Assembly: GCA_964537965.1 (NCBI GenBank)
Contig: CAZIDB010000119.1
Span: forward strand, 1-14,662
DNA length: 14,662 nt
Origin: SURF-24 sp964537965
Lineage (GTDB): Bacteria; Bacteroidota; Ignavibacteria; Ignavibacteriales; SURF-24
Reading direction: 5' to 3'
The translations under genes were made by a program, and so were the position numbers. The notes under the pieces are model-generated. The model did no database searches. It saw nothing but the letters and a program-made list of their open reading frames with translations, and had not been told where the DNA came from. Below, piece after piece: positions 1 to 6,941 of the stretch. Positions within the stretch are counted from its first letter, which is position 1. Each line of letters opens with the position of its first letter.

Positions 1-2
1 CT

Positions 3-95
3 ATGGTCAAGTATCATATGGAAACATCATTCCCGTTAAACGTACCGATAGTTGCCGAAACAGGAGTTGGTGATAACTGGCTTGATGCGCACTGA
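3..95 (+). CDS. polA: DNA polymerase I, C-terminal fragment (cut by window edge)
   Basis: The open frame from base 3 to the TGA at 93-95 encodes 30 residues ending in VGDNWLDAH. This matches the well-known C-terminus of family A DNA polymerase I, where E. coli ends LDVPLLVEVGSGENWDQAH. The aligned features are a Met-Glu pair, L-x-VP, an acidic residue, G-x-G-(D/E)-NW and a terminal AH. The enzyme fills gaps in repair and removes primers in lagging-strand replication; only the last part of its palm domain lies here. The ATG at 3 is an internal methionine and not the start; the gene begins left of the window. It is the only plus-strand gene seen and converges on the minus-strand genes. A minus-strand open frame at 14-319 overlaps it and the repeats and is judged spurious. 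Confidence 0.85.
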   Translation: MVKYHMETSFPLNVPIVAETGVGDNWLDAH

Positions 96-99
96 AAAA

Positions 100-145
100 C
101 TCTGTGGCTCTCTGAGGTACTCTGTTGTACTCTGTGTAACGACTT
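100..145. repeat. Decamer tandem repeat block, copy 1
   Basis: After the first C there are four consecutive 10-bp units, each starting TCTG and ending in C, followed by GACTT. The block begins five bases after the polA stop codon. It is repeated at 470-515 with 42 of 46 bases identical by eye. Read on the minus strand, the units resemble the ACAGAG-type low-complexity repeats that I recall between genes in this group of bacteria (recollection, not checked). Confidence 0.8.
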
Positions 146-154
146 AGTGGAGAT

Positions 155-238
155 GCTGGATTCTGGATACTTGATACTGGATGAAGGTATGGCAGATGGG
201 TGATTGCAAACTGGTAATTGAATATTAGAGATTGAAGA
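155..238. repeat. Degenerate 7-bp tandem array
   Basis: The first four heptamers (155-182) are variants of one word: GCTGGAT, TCTGGAT, ACTTGAT, ACTGGAT. Further heptamers up to about 238 (such as TTGAATA, TTAGAGA, TTGAAGA) keep the phase but have drifted. The array lies 10 bases past decamer block 1 and does not share its period. It codes for nothing convincing. Confidence 0.55.
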
Positions 239-469
239 CTGTATAAAGTAATTATCCTTATGAAAAGAAACGGTGAAGCGGAGAATTTGAGAAGTGGGGA
301 TACTGGTTTTATTAAACAAACACTCTCTTAGCTTGTAATATCAATTTGCCAATCAATATCGGTTGCTTTGATACAGCGATCTTTCAGATTGATGAAAATA
401 GTTTACCATGGTTTTTGAGTAGGACTGTTTTAGCCGGACGTATCGAAACAACATTGATTCAGCAAATTA

Positions 470-515
470 CTCTGTAGCTCTCTGAGGTACTCTGCGGTTC
501 TCTGTGTAACGACTT
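470..515. repeat. Decamer tandem repeat block, copy 2
   Basis: Second copy of the 46-bp block at 100-145, in the same orientation and exactly 370 bases further on, with four substitutions, three of them in the third decamer. It lies 47 bases past the stop of the minus-strand CotH gene, so each of the two convergent genes has one block near its 3' end. Confidence 0.8.
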
Positions 516-556
516 CCTTTTTAATACTTACACAGAGAGCCACGAAGAAGCACAGT
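500..556. repeat. Inverted repeat formed by opposed decamer copies
   Basis: CTCTGTGTAA at 500-509 is perfectly complementary to TTACACAGAG at 528-537, leaving an 18-base loop; one more pair (499/538) extends the stem. The right arm starts a third, inverted and diverged copy of the decamer repeat that runs to about 556. It lies 6 bases beyond the CotH stop codon and could fold in RNA from either strand. There is no T-run after it, so a role as an intrinsic terminator is uncertain. Confidence 0.55.
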
Positions 557-562
557 GAATAA

Positions 563-2275
563 TCATTTAAGCAGAATCATTTTTTTTGATTCGATATATG
601 AGCCTGCGCGTAAGGTGTAAAAATAAATTCCGCTTGATAAGTTGTTACCTGTAAAATCAATCTCATAATTGCCAGCGGGCTTCTGTTCATTTACAAGTGT
701 CGCTACTTCATTGCCAAGGATATCATATATCTTTAATGTTACAATTTGTAGAGACGATCCGCCTGCGGCGGAATGCCTCGTCTCTACGGGGATGGAATAT
801 TTAATTGTTGTGGTTGGATTGAACGGATTTGGATAATTCTGTTCAAGACAATAATGATCGGGATTTGCTTTCTCATCAGTATGAACATCGGTTGTAATAA
901 GCTGGGAATCCATCCACAATGCCCTGTTCTTTATCCAGTTTTTCATATAAGTAATTTGCTTTGCATATGTATTTGCAGAAACCATTTCCCATGGATTTGG
1001 CCAGATGTATTCATTTAATATCGGCCACTTCTGGTAATTCCTCTTTTGAGCTTCATCTAATTTCAATGCAACTGAATCAATAAAACTATTTATATAATTC
1101 AGGCTAAGAATATTCTTTCGGAATTCATTGTACCTGGATTTTACAAGACTTATAAATTTTGGTTCTTTAAAAAGTTTTAACCACCAGAACGGGGGCGGAA
1201 ATGGATCACTTGAAAGAAAACTTCTGTCTGTTGATAAAAACTCCAATTGCCAGCCGTTTATATACCATGCACTGTTGTAATCTGCATTTCCAAACGAAAG
1301 ATTATTATCCCAAACCGGACCAGCATAAATTTTATTATCCTTATCATCTCTGTCTTTATAGAAGTAGGAACTCAAACGGTATCCGTCTACATTGCGTACA
1401 AATTCATTTAGAATTAAATTGTCTGCAAAAGAATTAACATCAATATATTTTGCATAACCAACAGCAGTATCAGCATACGAAGTACTGTTCATGGCTGACT
1501 CAAACGCCCTTACAAGCGTTTTGATGTAAGTCTTTTGCAACGGATTAATATCTTCCGGCTTCGGATAATGATACTGGTAATTAACACTATTGGATGAATT
1601 AGGCAGCGAGTAAAATGATTGAAAACCCTGGTTGTTTTCACCATCCCATTTGTCAATCTTAAGAATATAACCGCCAGTAATGGTCGATTCCAGCGAATCA
1701 GCAGGCTCAAGTTTGGAAACTTTTACACGATTCTTACCCCGTTTAACTTTTTCAAAAACTATATAAACGCCCTGGTATTCTTCATTAAGAAACAGTTCAC
1801 AGAATTTCCACCTGCTTGCGTAATAACCCATATCACTCCAAATCTTAAAGGCTAATACATCGCGCATTAATGATTTATCTGTATATGGAGCAGACAGGAC
1901 CCAATCATTATCTTTCGGCAAACCTAAAATTGAAACATCCAAATCATTGTCTAATGAATCTTTTGTTTCTATTGCAAATTGCTTTTTGGGAAACATCTGA
2001 GAAGACGAACCGCGGTATTCAATAGCTATCTTACCATCGTAATCGTTTGCAGTGTCATTATAATTGTTTCTTAATCCGTTATTGTTATTTATAACAGCCA
2101 TATCAACAATTATTTTATAGGAATTATGAATTGCCTGCCCGTTAGTATTAATTTTAATTATTGGCAGGTTGCTTGTAAAATCAATATCAGGCTGCAGGTT
2201 ATTTTGATTCTGCTGAGCAGACAAAAAAGAGATTAAACCGGAATAAATTAAAAATATGTAAGTAAGTTTCTTCAT
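563..2275 (-). CDS. Secreted CotH-kinase family protein with type IX sorting domain
   Basis: A 570-residue exported protein. Residues 1-20 are a signal peptide (MKKLTYIFLIYSGL core, likely cleavage after LSA). Residues about 80-330 look like the CotH kinase domain: EYRGSSSQMFPKKQF (86-100), GVYIVFEKV (169-177), GGYILKIDKW (201-210), NVDGYRLSSYFYKD (295-308) and GPVWDNNLSFGN (319-330). The last contains the probable metal-binding Asp (D323). CotH proteins are atypical protein kinases best known from Bacillus spore coats; targets of the secreted members in this group are unknown. Residues about 476-570 start LEQNYPNPFNPTT and end SKKMILLK, a type A type IX sorting domain, so the protein is probably released or anchored at the surface. 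Residues 497-510 are extra to the usual domain and are encoded by a palindrome (748-787). Start: ATG with no clear Shine-Dalgarno. It probably has its own transcript, with a 91-bp gap upstream. Confidence 0.85.
   Translation of the reverse strand: MKKLTYIFLIYSGLISFLSAQQNQNNLQPDIDFTSNLPIIKINTNGQAIHNSYKIIVDMAVINNNNGLRNNYNDTANDYDGKIAIEYRGSSSQMFPKKQFAIETKDSLDNDLDVSILGLPKDNDWVLSAPYTDKSLMRDVLAFKIWSDMGYYASRWKFCELFLNEEYQGVYIVFEKVKRGKNRVKVSKLEPADSLESTITGGYILKIDKWDGENNQGFQSFYSLPNSSNSVNYQYHYPKPEDINPLQKTYIKTLVRAFESAMNSTSYADTAVGYAKYIDVNSFADNLILNEFVRNVDGYRLSSYFYKDRDDKDNKIYAGPVWDNNLSFGNADYNSAWYINGWQLEFLSTDRSFLSSDPFPPPFWWLKLFKEPKFISLVKSRYNEFRKNILSLNYINSFIDSVALKLDEAQKRNYQKWPILNEYIWPNPWEMVSANTYAKQITYMKNWIKNRALWMDSQLITTDVHTDEKANPDHYCLEQNYPNPFNPTTTIKYSIPVETRHSAAGGSSLQIVTLKIYDILGNEVATLVNEQKPAGNYEIDFTGNNLSSGIYFYTLRAGSYIESKKMILLK
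748..787. repeat. 40-bp palindromic element inserted in frame in the CotH gene
   Basis: The outer arms GTAGAGACGA (748-757) and TCGTCTCTAC (778-787) are perfect complements. An inner hairpin TCCGCC (758-763), loop TGC, GGCGGA (767-772) sits between them, followed by five unpaired bases (773-777). The element encodes residues 497-510 (VETRHSAAGGSSLQ) of the sorting domain, between SIP and IVTLKIYD. Related proteins normally run almost directly from the first strand to VTLKIYD. The GC-rich core stands out from its AT-rich surroundings. It resembles the GTAGAGACG...CGTCTCTAC palindromes that I recall scattered in genomes of this group (recollection). Confidence 0.85.
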
Positions 2276-2302
2276 TCGGAATTTTGTGTATAGTTTAATT
2301 TT

Positions 2303-2340
2303 TGCAAAAGAAATCTATTCTAAAAATCCCTTAAGTACAA
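2303..2340 (-). promoter_or_regulatory. Possible promoter of the CotH gene
   Basis: On the minus strand, TAGATTTC (2317 to 2310) fits seven of eight positions of the Bacteroidota -7 box TAnnTTTG. TTGTAC (2340 to 2335) lies 17 bases upstream and could serve as the -33/-35 element. Transcription would start near 2303, giving a leader of about 28 bases. The region is very AT-rich, so chance matches are likely. Confidence 0.3.
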
Positions 2341-2366
2341 TGTAATTTTTTTAGGAAAAGAGATGA

Positions 2367-2963
2367 TTATTCTGTAAGAAAATAATAAATGAGTATTCCA
2401 AAATTGATTTGTAAAGCACCGAAGGCAAGTCCGCTAATCAAATCGTATTTGTGGGTTTTATCAAGATAAGATTTATTTCCAGAAAGACTGTATTCATCGA
2501 AATTTTCATCTGCAAGATGTTTGTAGTATGCAGAAGTTCCGCCGAATATAACTGCCGTACCAATTAAGGCTTTAAACAGGGTTGAATTAAGAAACGAATT
2601 GTTGTTGTTACCATTTTTAAATTTATTTATTGTATTGGAAAATGTTGTTGCCGGGTTCTTCGGTTTAAAACTATAGGATATTTTTTTTATCTCATCGCAA
2701 TTACTAATTGTGAATGCCGTATCAAAAATCTCCTGGTTCCATCTGAATACGTTTTCTTTTATACGAAGGTTGTACTCACCTTTTTCCATTTTTATATTAA
2801 CATTACCTTTACCTACAAGTGAATCATTTATAATGATAATTGAACCCGTAGCATTTGTACTGACTATTACATAGCTAAAGCATTCCTGGCTGAACAGATT
2901 TGTTATACCTGCAAAGTTTAGTAACGCAAAGACAAGTAATGAATTAATTATAAATAACTTCAT
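2367..2963 (-). CDS. Small exported membrane protein with PEGA-like domain
   Basis: 198 residues from the ATG at 2963; a TTG two codons upstream (2969) would give 200, but ATG is preferred because a signal peptide follows it directly (KLFIINSLLVFALLNFAGI, cleavage perhaps after LFSQ). Residues about 30-87 (STNATGSIIIINDSLVGKG, then EKGEYNLRIKE) look like a PEGA-type beta sandwich, a fold found in surface-layer and envelope proteins. An Asn-rich linker at 116-123 leads to two hydrophobic segments (about 130-147 and 173-195), so the C-terminus probably lies in a membrane. No catalytic motif is visible. The start overlaps the end of the BamB-like gene by 20 bases, so translation is probably coupled and a joint envelope role is likely. 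It is the last gene of the cluster. The PEGA assignment is by eye. Confidence 0.7.
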   Translation of the reverse strand: MKLFIINSLLVFALLNFAGITNLFSQECFSYVIVSTNATGSIIIINDSLVGKGNVNIKMEKGEYNLRIKENVFRWNQEIFDTAFTISNCDEIKKISYSFKPKNPATTFSNTINKFKNGNNNNSFLNSTLFKALIGTAVIFGGTSAYYKHLADENFDEYSLSGNKSYLDKTHKYDLISGLAFGALQINFGILIYYFLTE

Positions 2964-4116
2964 AAGCAAATAATTTACCTGTTTCAGTTCCTATAAAAAT
3001 CAAATCGTTAAAGAAAAACGGAGACAATCTTAACTTATCCTCAAAGGAAATTTCTTTCACTATCCTGCCGTCATTCTTATCAACAAAAAGAATTCTTTTA
3101 TTGTAATCTGGTTGGACAATAAAATTTTCAAATACGAGTCCGGTAGTGTTTAGATTTCCTTTGGTTTCCAATTTCCAGGATTGACTACCGTCTTTCAAAT
3201 TAAGTTTAATCAAATCTCCACTTACATTTCCGATGAATAAACTATTTCCGTCAATTATCGGAAATGAAACTGTCTTAAATCCAATTGAAGCGCTCCAGGT
3301 TATTTTACCTGTGCTTAAATCCATAGAATGAACATTCCCGATGTTATCACCAAAATAGACATGATTATTATAAATTGTAAATCCACTTTCAATACCTGCC
3401 TGTAATTTTATCCGGCTTAACAATTCACCGGTTTTAATATTCAATATAATTACAGAACCTTTATCATCTCCAAATATCAGCTTATCATTATCTGCTGCAG
3501 CGTTGGAATGAACAAAACTATCATTCTTATATTCCCAAATCTTACGGGAGTTATAATGAAACCTGAACACATTTCCCTGTTCAGTAAAAACAATAAAACC
3601 GTCATCAAGCCGGATCATCTCCTTTATAACTTTACCTGAAATTTCAATTTCATTAATCATCTTCCCTGTCTTAATATCGTATTGATAAATTGTAGTCAGG
3701 TTATCTTTAGCTTCAACAACTGCATAAAGCAGTTTTAGTTGATTAACAATAGGTGCAGCGATAATAAGGTTTTTATAACTAAGGTAACCAAGTTCTTTCC
3801 CATCTTTAAGGTTGAACGCATAAATTCTGCCTGATAGATCCGAACAGAAAATAGTTTCACCCTGCAATGCAACAGCAGAAGTATTAAGACCTCCATTAAT
3901 TTCAACAGACCATTTTAATTTGAGCGAATCAGAAATATTCTTTTGAATGAAAAAATTTCTCTCAGGTTTTTCTCCAAACATTCCAACTGAAATTGCATTG
4001 TACTTTGCATCCGGAATAATAAAATTTTTGGTGCAGCCTTCCGCATAAAATAATGATAGAAAGAAAACTGCCGTAGTTAGGATCTTAACAATATTTTTCT
4101 TCTTTATTAGCTTCAT
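2944..4116 (-). CDS. BamB-like PQQ-repeat beta-propeller lipoprotein
   Basis: 390 residues. The N-terminus has a basic stretch (KLIKKKN), a hydrophobic core (ILTTAVFFLSLFYAEG) and Cys28, which suggests a lipoprotein, although AEGC is a loose lipobox. The remainder is a run of propeller blades with the PQQ-type turn: AFNLKDGKEL, YDIKTGKM, LNIKTGEL, MDLSTGKITW, LNLKDGSQSWKL and VDKNDGRIV. That makes at least six blades, as in outer-membrane assembly factor BamB and in related PQQ-repeat proteins. No dehydrogenase metal or cofactor residues stand out, so an enzyme role is unlikely. Its ATG shares one base with the stop of the barrel gene upstream (TAATG), giving strong translational coupling. 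This neighbour, with an Omp85-type barrel, supports a scaffold role at the outer membrane. The link is inferred; general PQQ-repeat proteins have many other roles. Confidence 0.8.
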   Translation of the reverse strand: MKLIKKKNIVKILTTAVFFLSLFYAEGCTKNFIIPDAKYNAISVGMFGEKPERNFFIQKNISDSLKLKWSVEINGGLNTSAVALQGETIFCSDLSGRIYAFNLKDGKELGYLSYKNLIIAAPIVNQLKLLYAVVEAKDNLTTIYQYDIKTGKMINEIEISGKVIKEMIRLDDGFIVFTEQGNVFRFHYNSRKIWEYKNDSFVHSNAAADNDKLIFGDDKGSVIILNIKTGELLSRIKLQAGIESGFTIYNNHVYFGDNIGNVHSMDLSTGKITWSASIGFKTVSFPIIDGNSLFIGNVSGDLIKLNLKDGSQSWKLETKGNLNTTGLVFENFIVQPDYNKRILFVDKNDGRIVKEISFEDKLRLSPFFFNDLIFIGTETGKLFAYEVIYN

Positions 4117-6941
4117 TAAAAGTCCCAGCCAAAGAAGAATTGATAAAACAAGCCCGGTTGAAAATCTTTAAAATTATTTTCAATCTTTTTTCCAATATCA
4201 TATCTGAATGTGAATACATTAAAAAGACTAAACCGCAGTCCGCCGCCGATACTTCCAAGAGTTTCCCTGTACTCAGTATCCCAGGCGCCGCCGGAATCAA
4301 AAAAGAAAGCACCGCGTATATTTGGAAAACCCAAACCGAAAAACGGAAATTTCAGGTAAACCAAATCGACCAAGGGAAACCGCAGTTCAACAGAGGTTAA
4401 CCAAAGTTTTTCACCTCTGATCGACCATCTCGGCCAGCCGCGTAAATCCCAGCTACCACCCATAAAATATCTTCTTGCTTCTTTACCTTCATTATAAAAT
4501 AACGCAGCCCTTAAAGCCAAACAGGAAGGATAACTTAGACGAATGTATTTTCTAACATCGGCAATTGCTGTAAAGTAATTTACGTTACTGAATTTAACAT
4601 CGTTAGTAACTCCTAAAAGAAATCTTATTCTTGTTCCGTCCAATGGTCCTGATGGTCCCCACAATGAATTATCCAAGACATAAGAAAGTGAATTTGAAAC
4701 AAGCAGGGCTTTCCTTTCAATAACTCCTGATACAACTTCTTTATCAGAATTGGCAACGGTTACAGTTGCTTCAAGTCTCTGGAATTTTGACATCGGGTAC
4801 AACAAAGAAAAGTAACCGCCGAAACTTCGTTCGTAAAAGTATTCATCGGAATCGCGTATATCGTACCGTCTTCCGCTAAAGTGAAAAACTCCGTAAGCAT
4901 AGTTGGTTCTGTTCTTAATGTTTATCCTTGATATAGCTACATTAAAACTTTTCAGGAAATCACTCTGGACTTCTGCTGTGTTGTAGATAAGAAAGAAATA
5001 ATTATCATCGCTGAAAAGATCACTTAATGATAAAACCGCTCCGCCGCTTGTGCCGTAAATCGGGTCTGTACTTACAACGCTCTGTGCAAAATCAATTGAG
5101 TATTCATTTTTATATGAAATTTTATCTTTAGCCGGATCAACTATAAGCTTGTTTGCTGCCCAGGCACCACCGGCATTTTCAAAATTGAATTGTACAAAAT
5201 CTTTTACAGAATCAGCGAGACTCCCAATCTCTGTTTCATACAATTGAAAAGAGAAATTTTCAAAGGCGGCAGCAACAAATTTTGAAGGACTTACAAAAGT
5301 ATAGCTTAGCAAACTTGTCAGGTAATCTGTTACTCTATCCATACCAACCGGCAAATTATCATCACTGAATTTTAACTTCCACAGGTTTTGGGTTTTATTC
5401 TGATCGCATATAAAATAAAGTTCACCAGAAAGTGGAGAATACTGAGGAGAAGAAATATCTGCATTGCAATATGTCATGTAATCAATTTGACCGGTTAAAA
5501 AATCGTATTTGAAAAGATTGAATTTACCTTTGTACTTCCCGGCTGTTCTGTCAGAAGAAAAAATTATTGCTTTTCCATCCGAACTAAAATTTGGAGTACG
5601 GTCACTGTAATAATCGTCAGTAATTCTTGTAAGTGAATCAAGCTGATAATCATACAACCAGATATCACTGTAACCCCGGTTATCAATTGCCTGGAAAAGA
5701 ATTTTACTGCCATCCTGTGACCATCGAGGAGAATTAATAGAAATAAGATTTTTCTGCTGAAATGTATTAAGAACATTATCTTCTTTAACAGAATAAAAAT
5801 GAATTGCATCCGTTGCGCCGGATTTAGTTACAAATGCAATAATTCCGTCTTTGGAAACATCAAGCGATGGCTCAAGCAAATGAAATGATTCAAATATTTC
5901 TTCTTTTTCACCCTGAAGAATTACTTCAGGTTTTGGTCTGTCTTCCTTTTTAAGTTCCGGTCTAAGTTCCTGTTTATATAATGAAGAATACCCGTTTCTG
6001 TTAGCAATAAAGAAGATATAATCCTTGCCGTCAGAAGAATAATAAGCAGGTGAAAAATTGAAACCAAAATCAGTTATCTGGGTGCCGGTATTTCCCGGCG
6101 GTACATTATCCTTAAGTAGCGGATAATACTTTTGCTTTAAATGATAGAGCCACTCTTTATCAATCTCTTCAATTGATTTCCCAAGAAGATACTCCAGCAG
6201 TTCATTAAAATTTTCGTACTGCCAGAAATCTTCTATAAGGTAGAAAACTATCTGCTCACCATATTTCTCTGCAATAAACTGCAGGAAATTCTGCCCTTCC
6301 TTATACATTAGGAATGAACCGTAAATCTGGGACATATCCTTTATGCCGACGAAGTAATTGTTAATGGTAGCATCACGCATAACCATTTCTGCCTGTGTAT
6401 CCCAATCGGTCGACCAGTATTCTGCTAAACCTTCAACAAACCAAAGCGGTGGAAACCTGTCCGAAATTAACCTGTGTTCTCTTAGTATTCGGCTTAGTTT
6501 AAGCGTCATAAAAACATGAACAAGTTCATGTTTAATTACATGCCTGAAAGCAGCCTGCGAGCCGAGATAAGGAATTACAACCCGGCCTTTCATAAATTCA
6601 AAAAAGCCGCCAACACCCTCAGGAATAAATCCCGGAGTAGTGTTGGTTTGTTGAAAATGAATATGCGTATTGTAAAATATGAGAGGAATTTTTGGTGAAA
6701 CGTAGTAATTGAATTTAACTTTTAATTCTTCATAGGCTTCTTCTGCAAAATAAGCGCCTATCTCTGCCATCTCCTCAAAATCATTATAATAGTAGATATT
6801 AAAATGTTCGGTTTTAAGAACCTTCCATTCAAAGTCGTTATACTGTACTTTATTCCTGCCGAAGAAATAATACTGTGCATTTAAGAATTGAGCAATTCCA
6901 AACAGGAGTATTACAGAATATTTAATTTTACGGATTAGCAA
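4116..6941 (-). CDS. Envelope protein: HExxH peptidase, TolB-like propeller and Omp85-type barrel
   Basis: 941 residues. Residues 1-22 are a signal peptide (ILLFGIAQFLNA). Residues about 40-275 form a gluzincin-type peptidase of the MA-like kind: HELVH at 138-142 (His138, Glu139, His142) and WFVEGLAEY at 168-175, whose Glu170 is the expected third zinc ligand. Residues about 290-570 hold TolB/PD40-type blades such as SPAYYSSDGKDYIFF, SPRWSQDGSKILFQ and TPNFSSDGKAIIFSSDR. Residues about 615-941 look like a surface-antigen (Omp85/BamA) barrel: RRYFMGGSWDLRGW (823-836), VELRFPL (851-857), FDSGGAWD (881-888) and a terminal Phe. The protein is probably embedded in the outer membrane with the peptidase and propeller in the periplasm. 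The start is TTG, since an in-frame stop lies four codons upstream and no ATG precedes the signal peptide; AAAGAG precedes it. It overlaps the isomerase gene by 14 bases. Confidence 0.85.
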   Translation of the reverse strand: MLIRKIKYSVILLFGIAQFLNAQYYFFGRNKVQYNDFEWKVLKTEHFNIYYYNDFEEMAEIGAYFAEEAYEELKVKFNYYVSPKIPLIFYNTHIHFQQTNTTPGFIPEGVGGFFEFMKGRVVIPYLGSQAAFRHVIKHELVHVFMTLKLSRILREHRLISDRFPPLWFVEGLAEYWSTDWDTQAEMVMRDATINNYFVGIKDMSQIYGSFLMYKEGQNFLQFIAEKYGEQIVFYLIEDFWQYENFNELLEYLLGKSIEEIDKEWLYHLKQKYYPLLKDNVPPGNTGTQITDFGFNFSPAYYSSDGKDYIFFIANRNGYSSLYKQELRPELKKEDRPKPEVILQGEKEEIFESFHLLEPSLDVSKDGIIAFVTKSGATDAIHFYSVKEDNVLNTFQQKNLISINSPRWSQDGSKILFQAIDNRGYSDIWLYDYQLDSLTRITDDYYSDRTPNFSSDGKAIIFSSDRTAGKYKGKFNLFKYDFLTGQIDYMTYCNADISSPQYSPLSGELYFICDQNKTQNLWKLKFSDDNLPVGMDRVTDYLTSLLSYTFVSPSKFVAAAFENFSFQLYETEIGSLADSVKDFVQFNFENAGGAWAANKLIVDPAKDKISYKNEYSIDFAQSVVSTDPIYGTSGGAVLSLSDLFSDDNYFFLIYNTAEVQSDFLKSFNVAISRINIKNRTNYAYGVFHFSGRRYDIRDSDEYFYERSFGGYFSLLYPMSKFQRLEATVTVANSDKEVVSGVIERKALLVSNSLSYVLDNSLWGPSGPLDGTRIRFLLGVTNDVKFSNVNYFTAIADVRKYIRLSYPSCLALRAALFYNEGKEARRYFMGGSWDLRGWPRWSIRGEKLWLTSVELRFPLVDLVYLKFPFFGLGFPNIRGAFFFDSGGAWDTEYRETLGSIGGGLRFSLFNVFTFRYDIGKKIENNFKDFQPGLFYQFFFGWDF

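Larger units (their letters stand above)
96..562. other. Convergent intergenic region rich in short repeats
   Basis: This gap lies between the stop of polA (plus) and the stop of the CotH gene (minus). It contains the two 46-bp decamer blocks (100-145, 470-515), a 7-bp array (155-238) and an inverted partial decamer copy (528-556). No RNA gene or convincing protein gene is visible. A plus-strand open stretch at 316-477 has no ATG and resembles no family I recognise; it may be a decayed gene fragment or chance. Confidence 0.6.

Noticed and set aside
14..319. Minus-strand open frame of 101 codons
   Set aside because: It runs antisense through the polA 3' end and through two tandem arrays; its low-complexity Ser-rich product looks like translated repeat.
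316..477. Plus-strand open stretch of about 53 codons in the convergent gap
   Set aside because: It has no ATG, no ribosome site and no recognisable family, and it ends inside decamer block 2. A decayed gene fragment is possible but unsupported.
100..515. CRISPR array
   Set aside because: The two blocks are 370 bases apart, are made of internal 10-bp units and have no regular spacer set; no cas gene is present.
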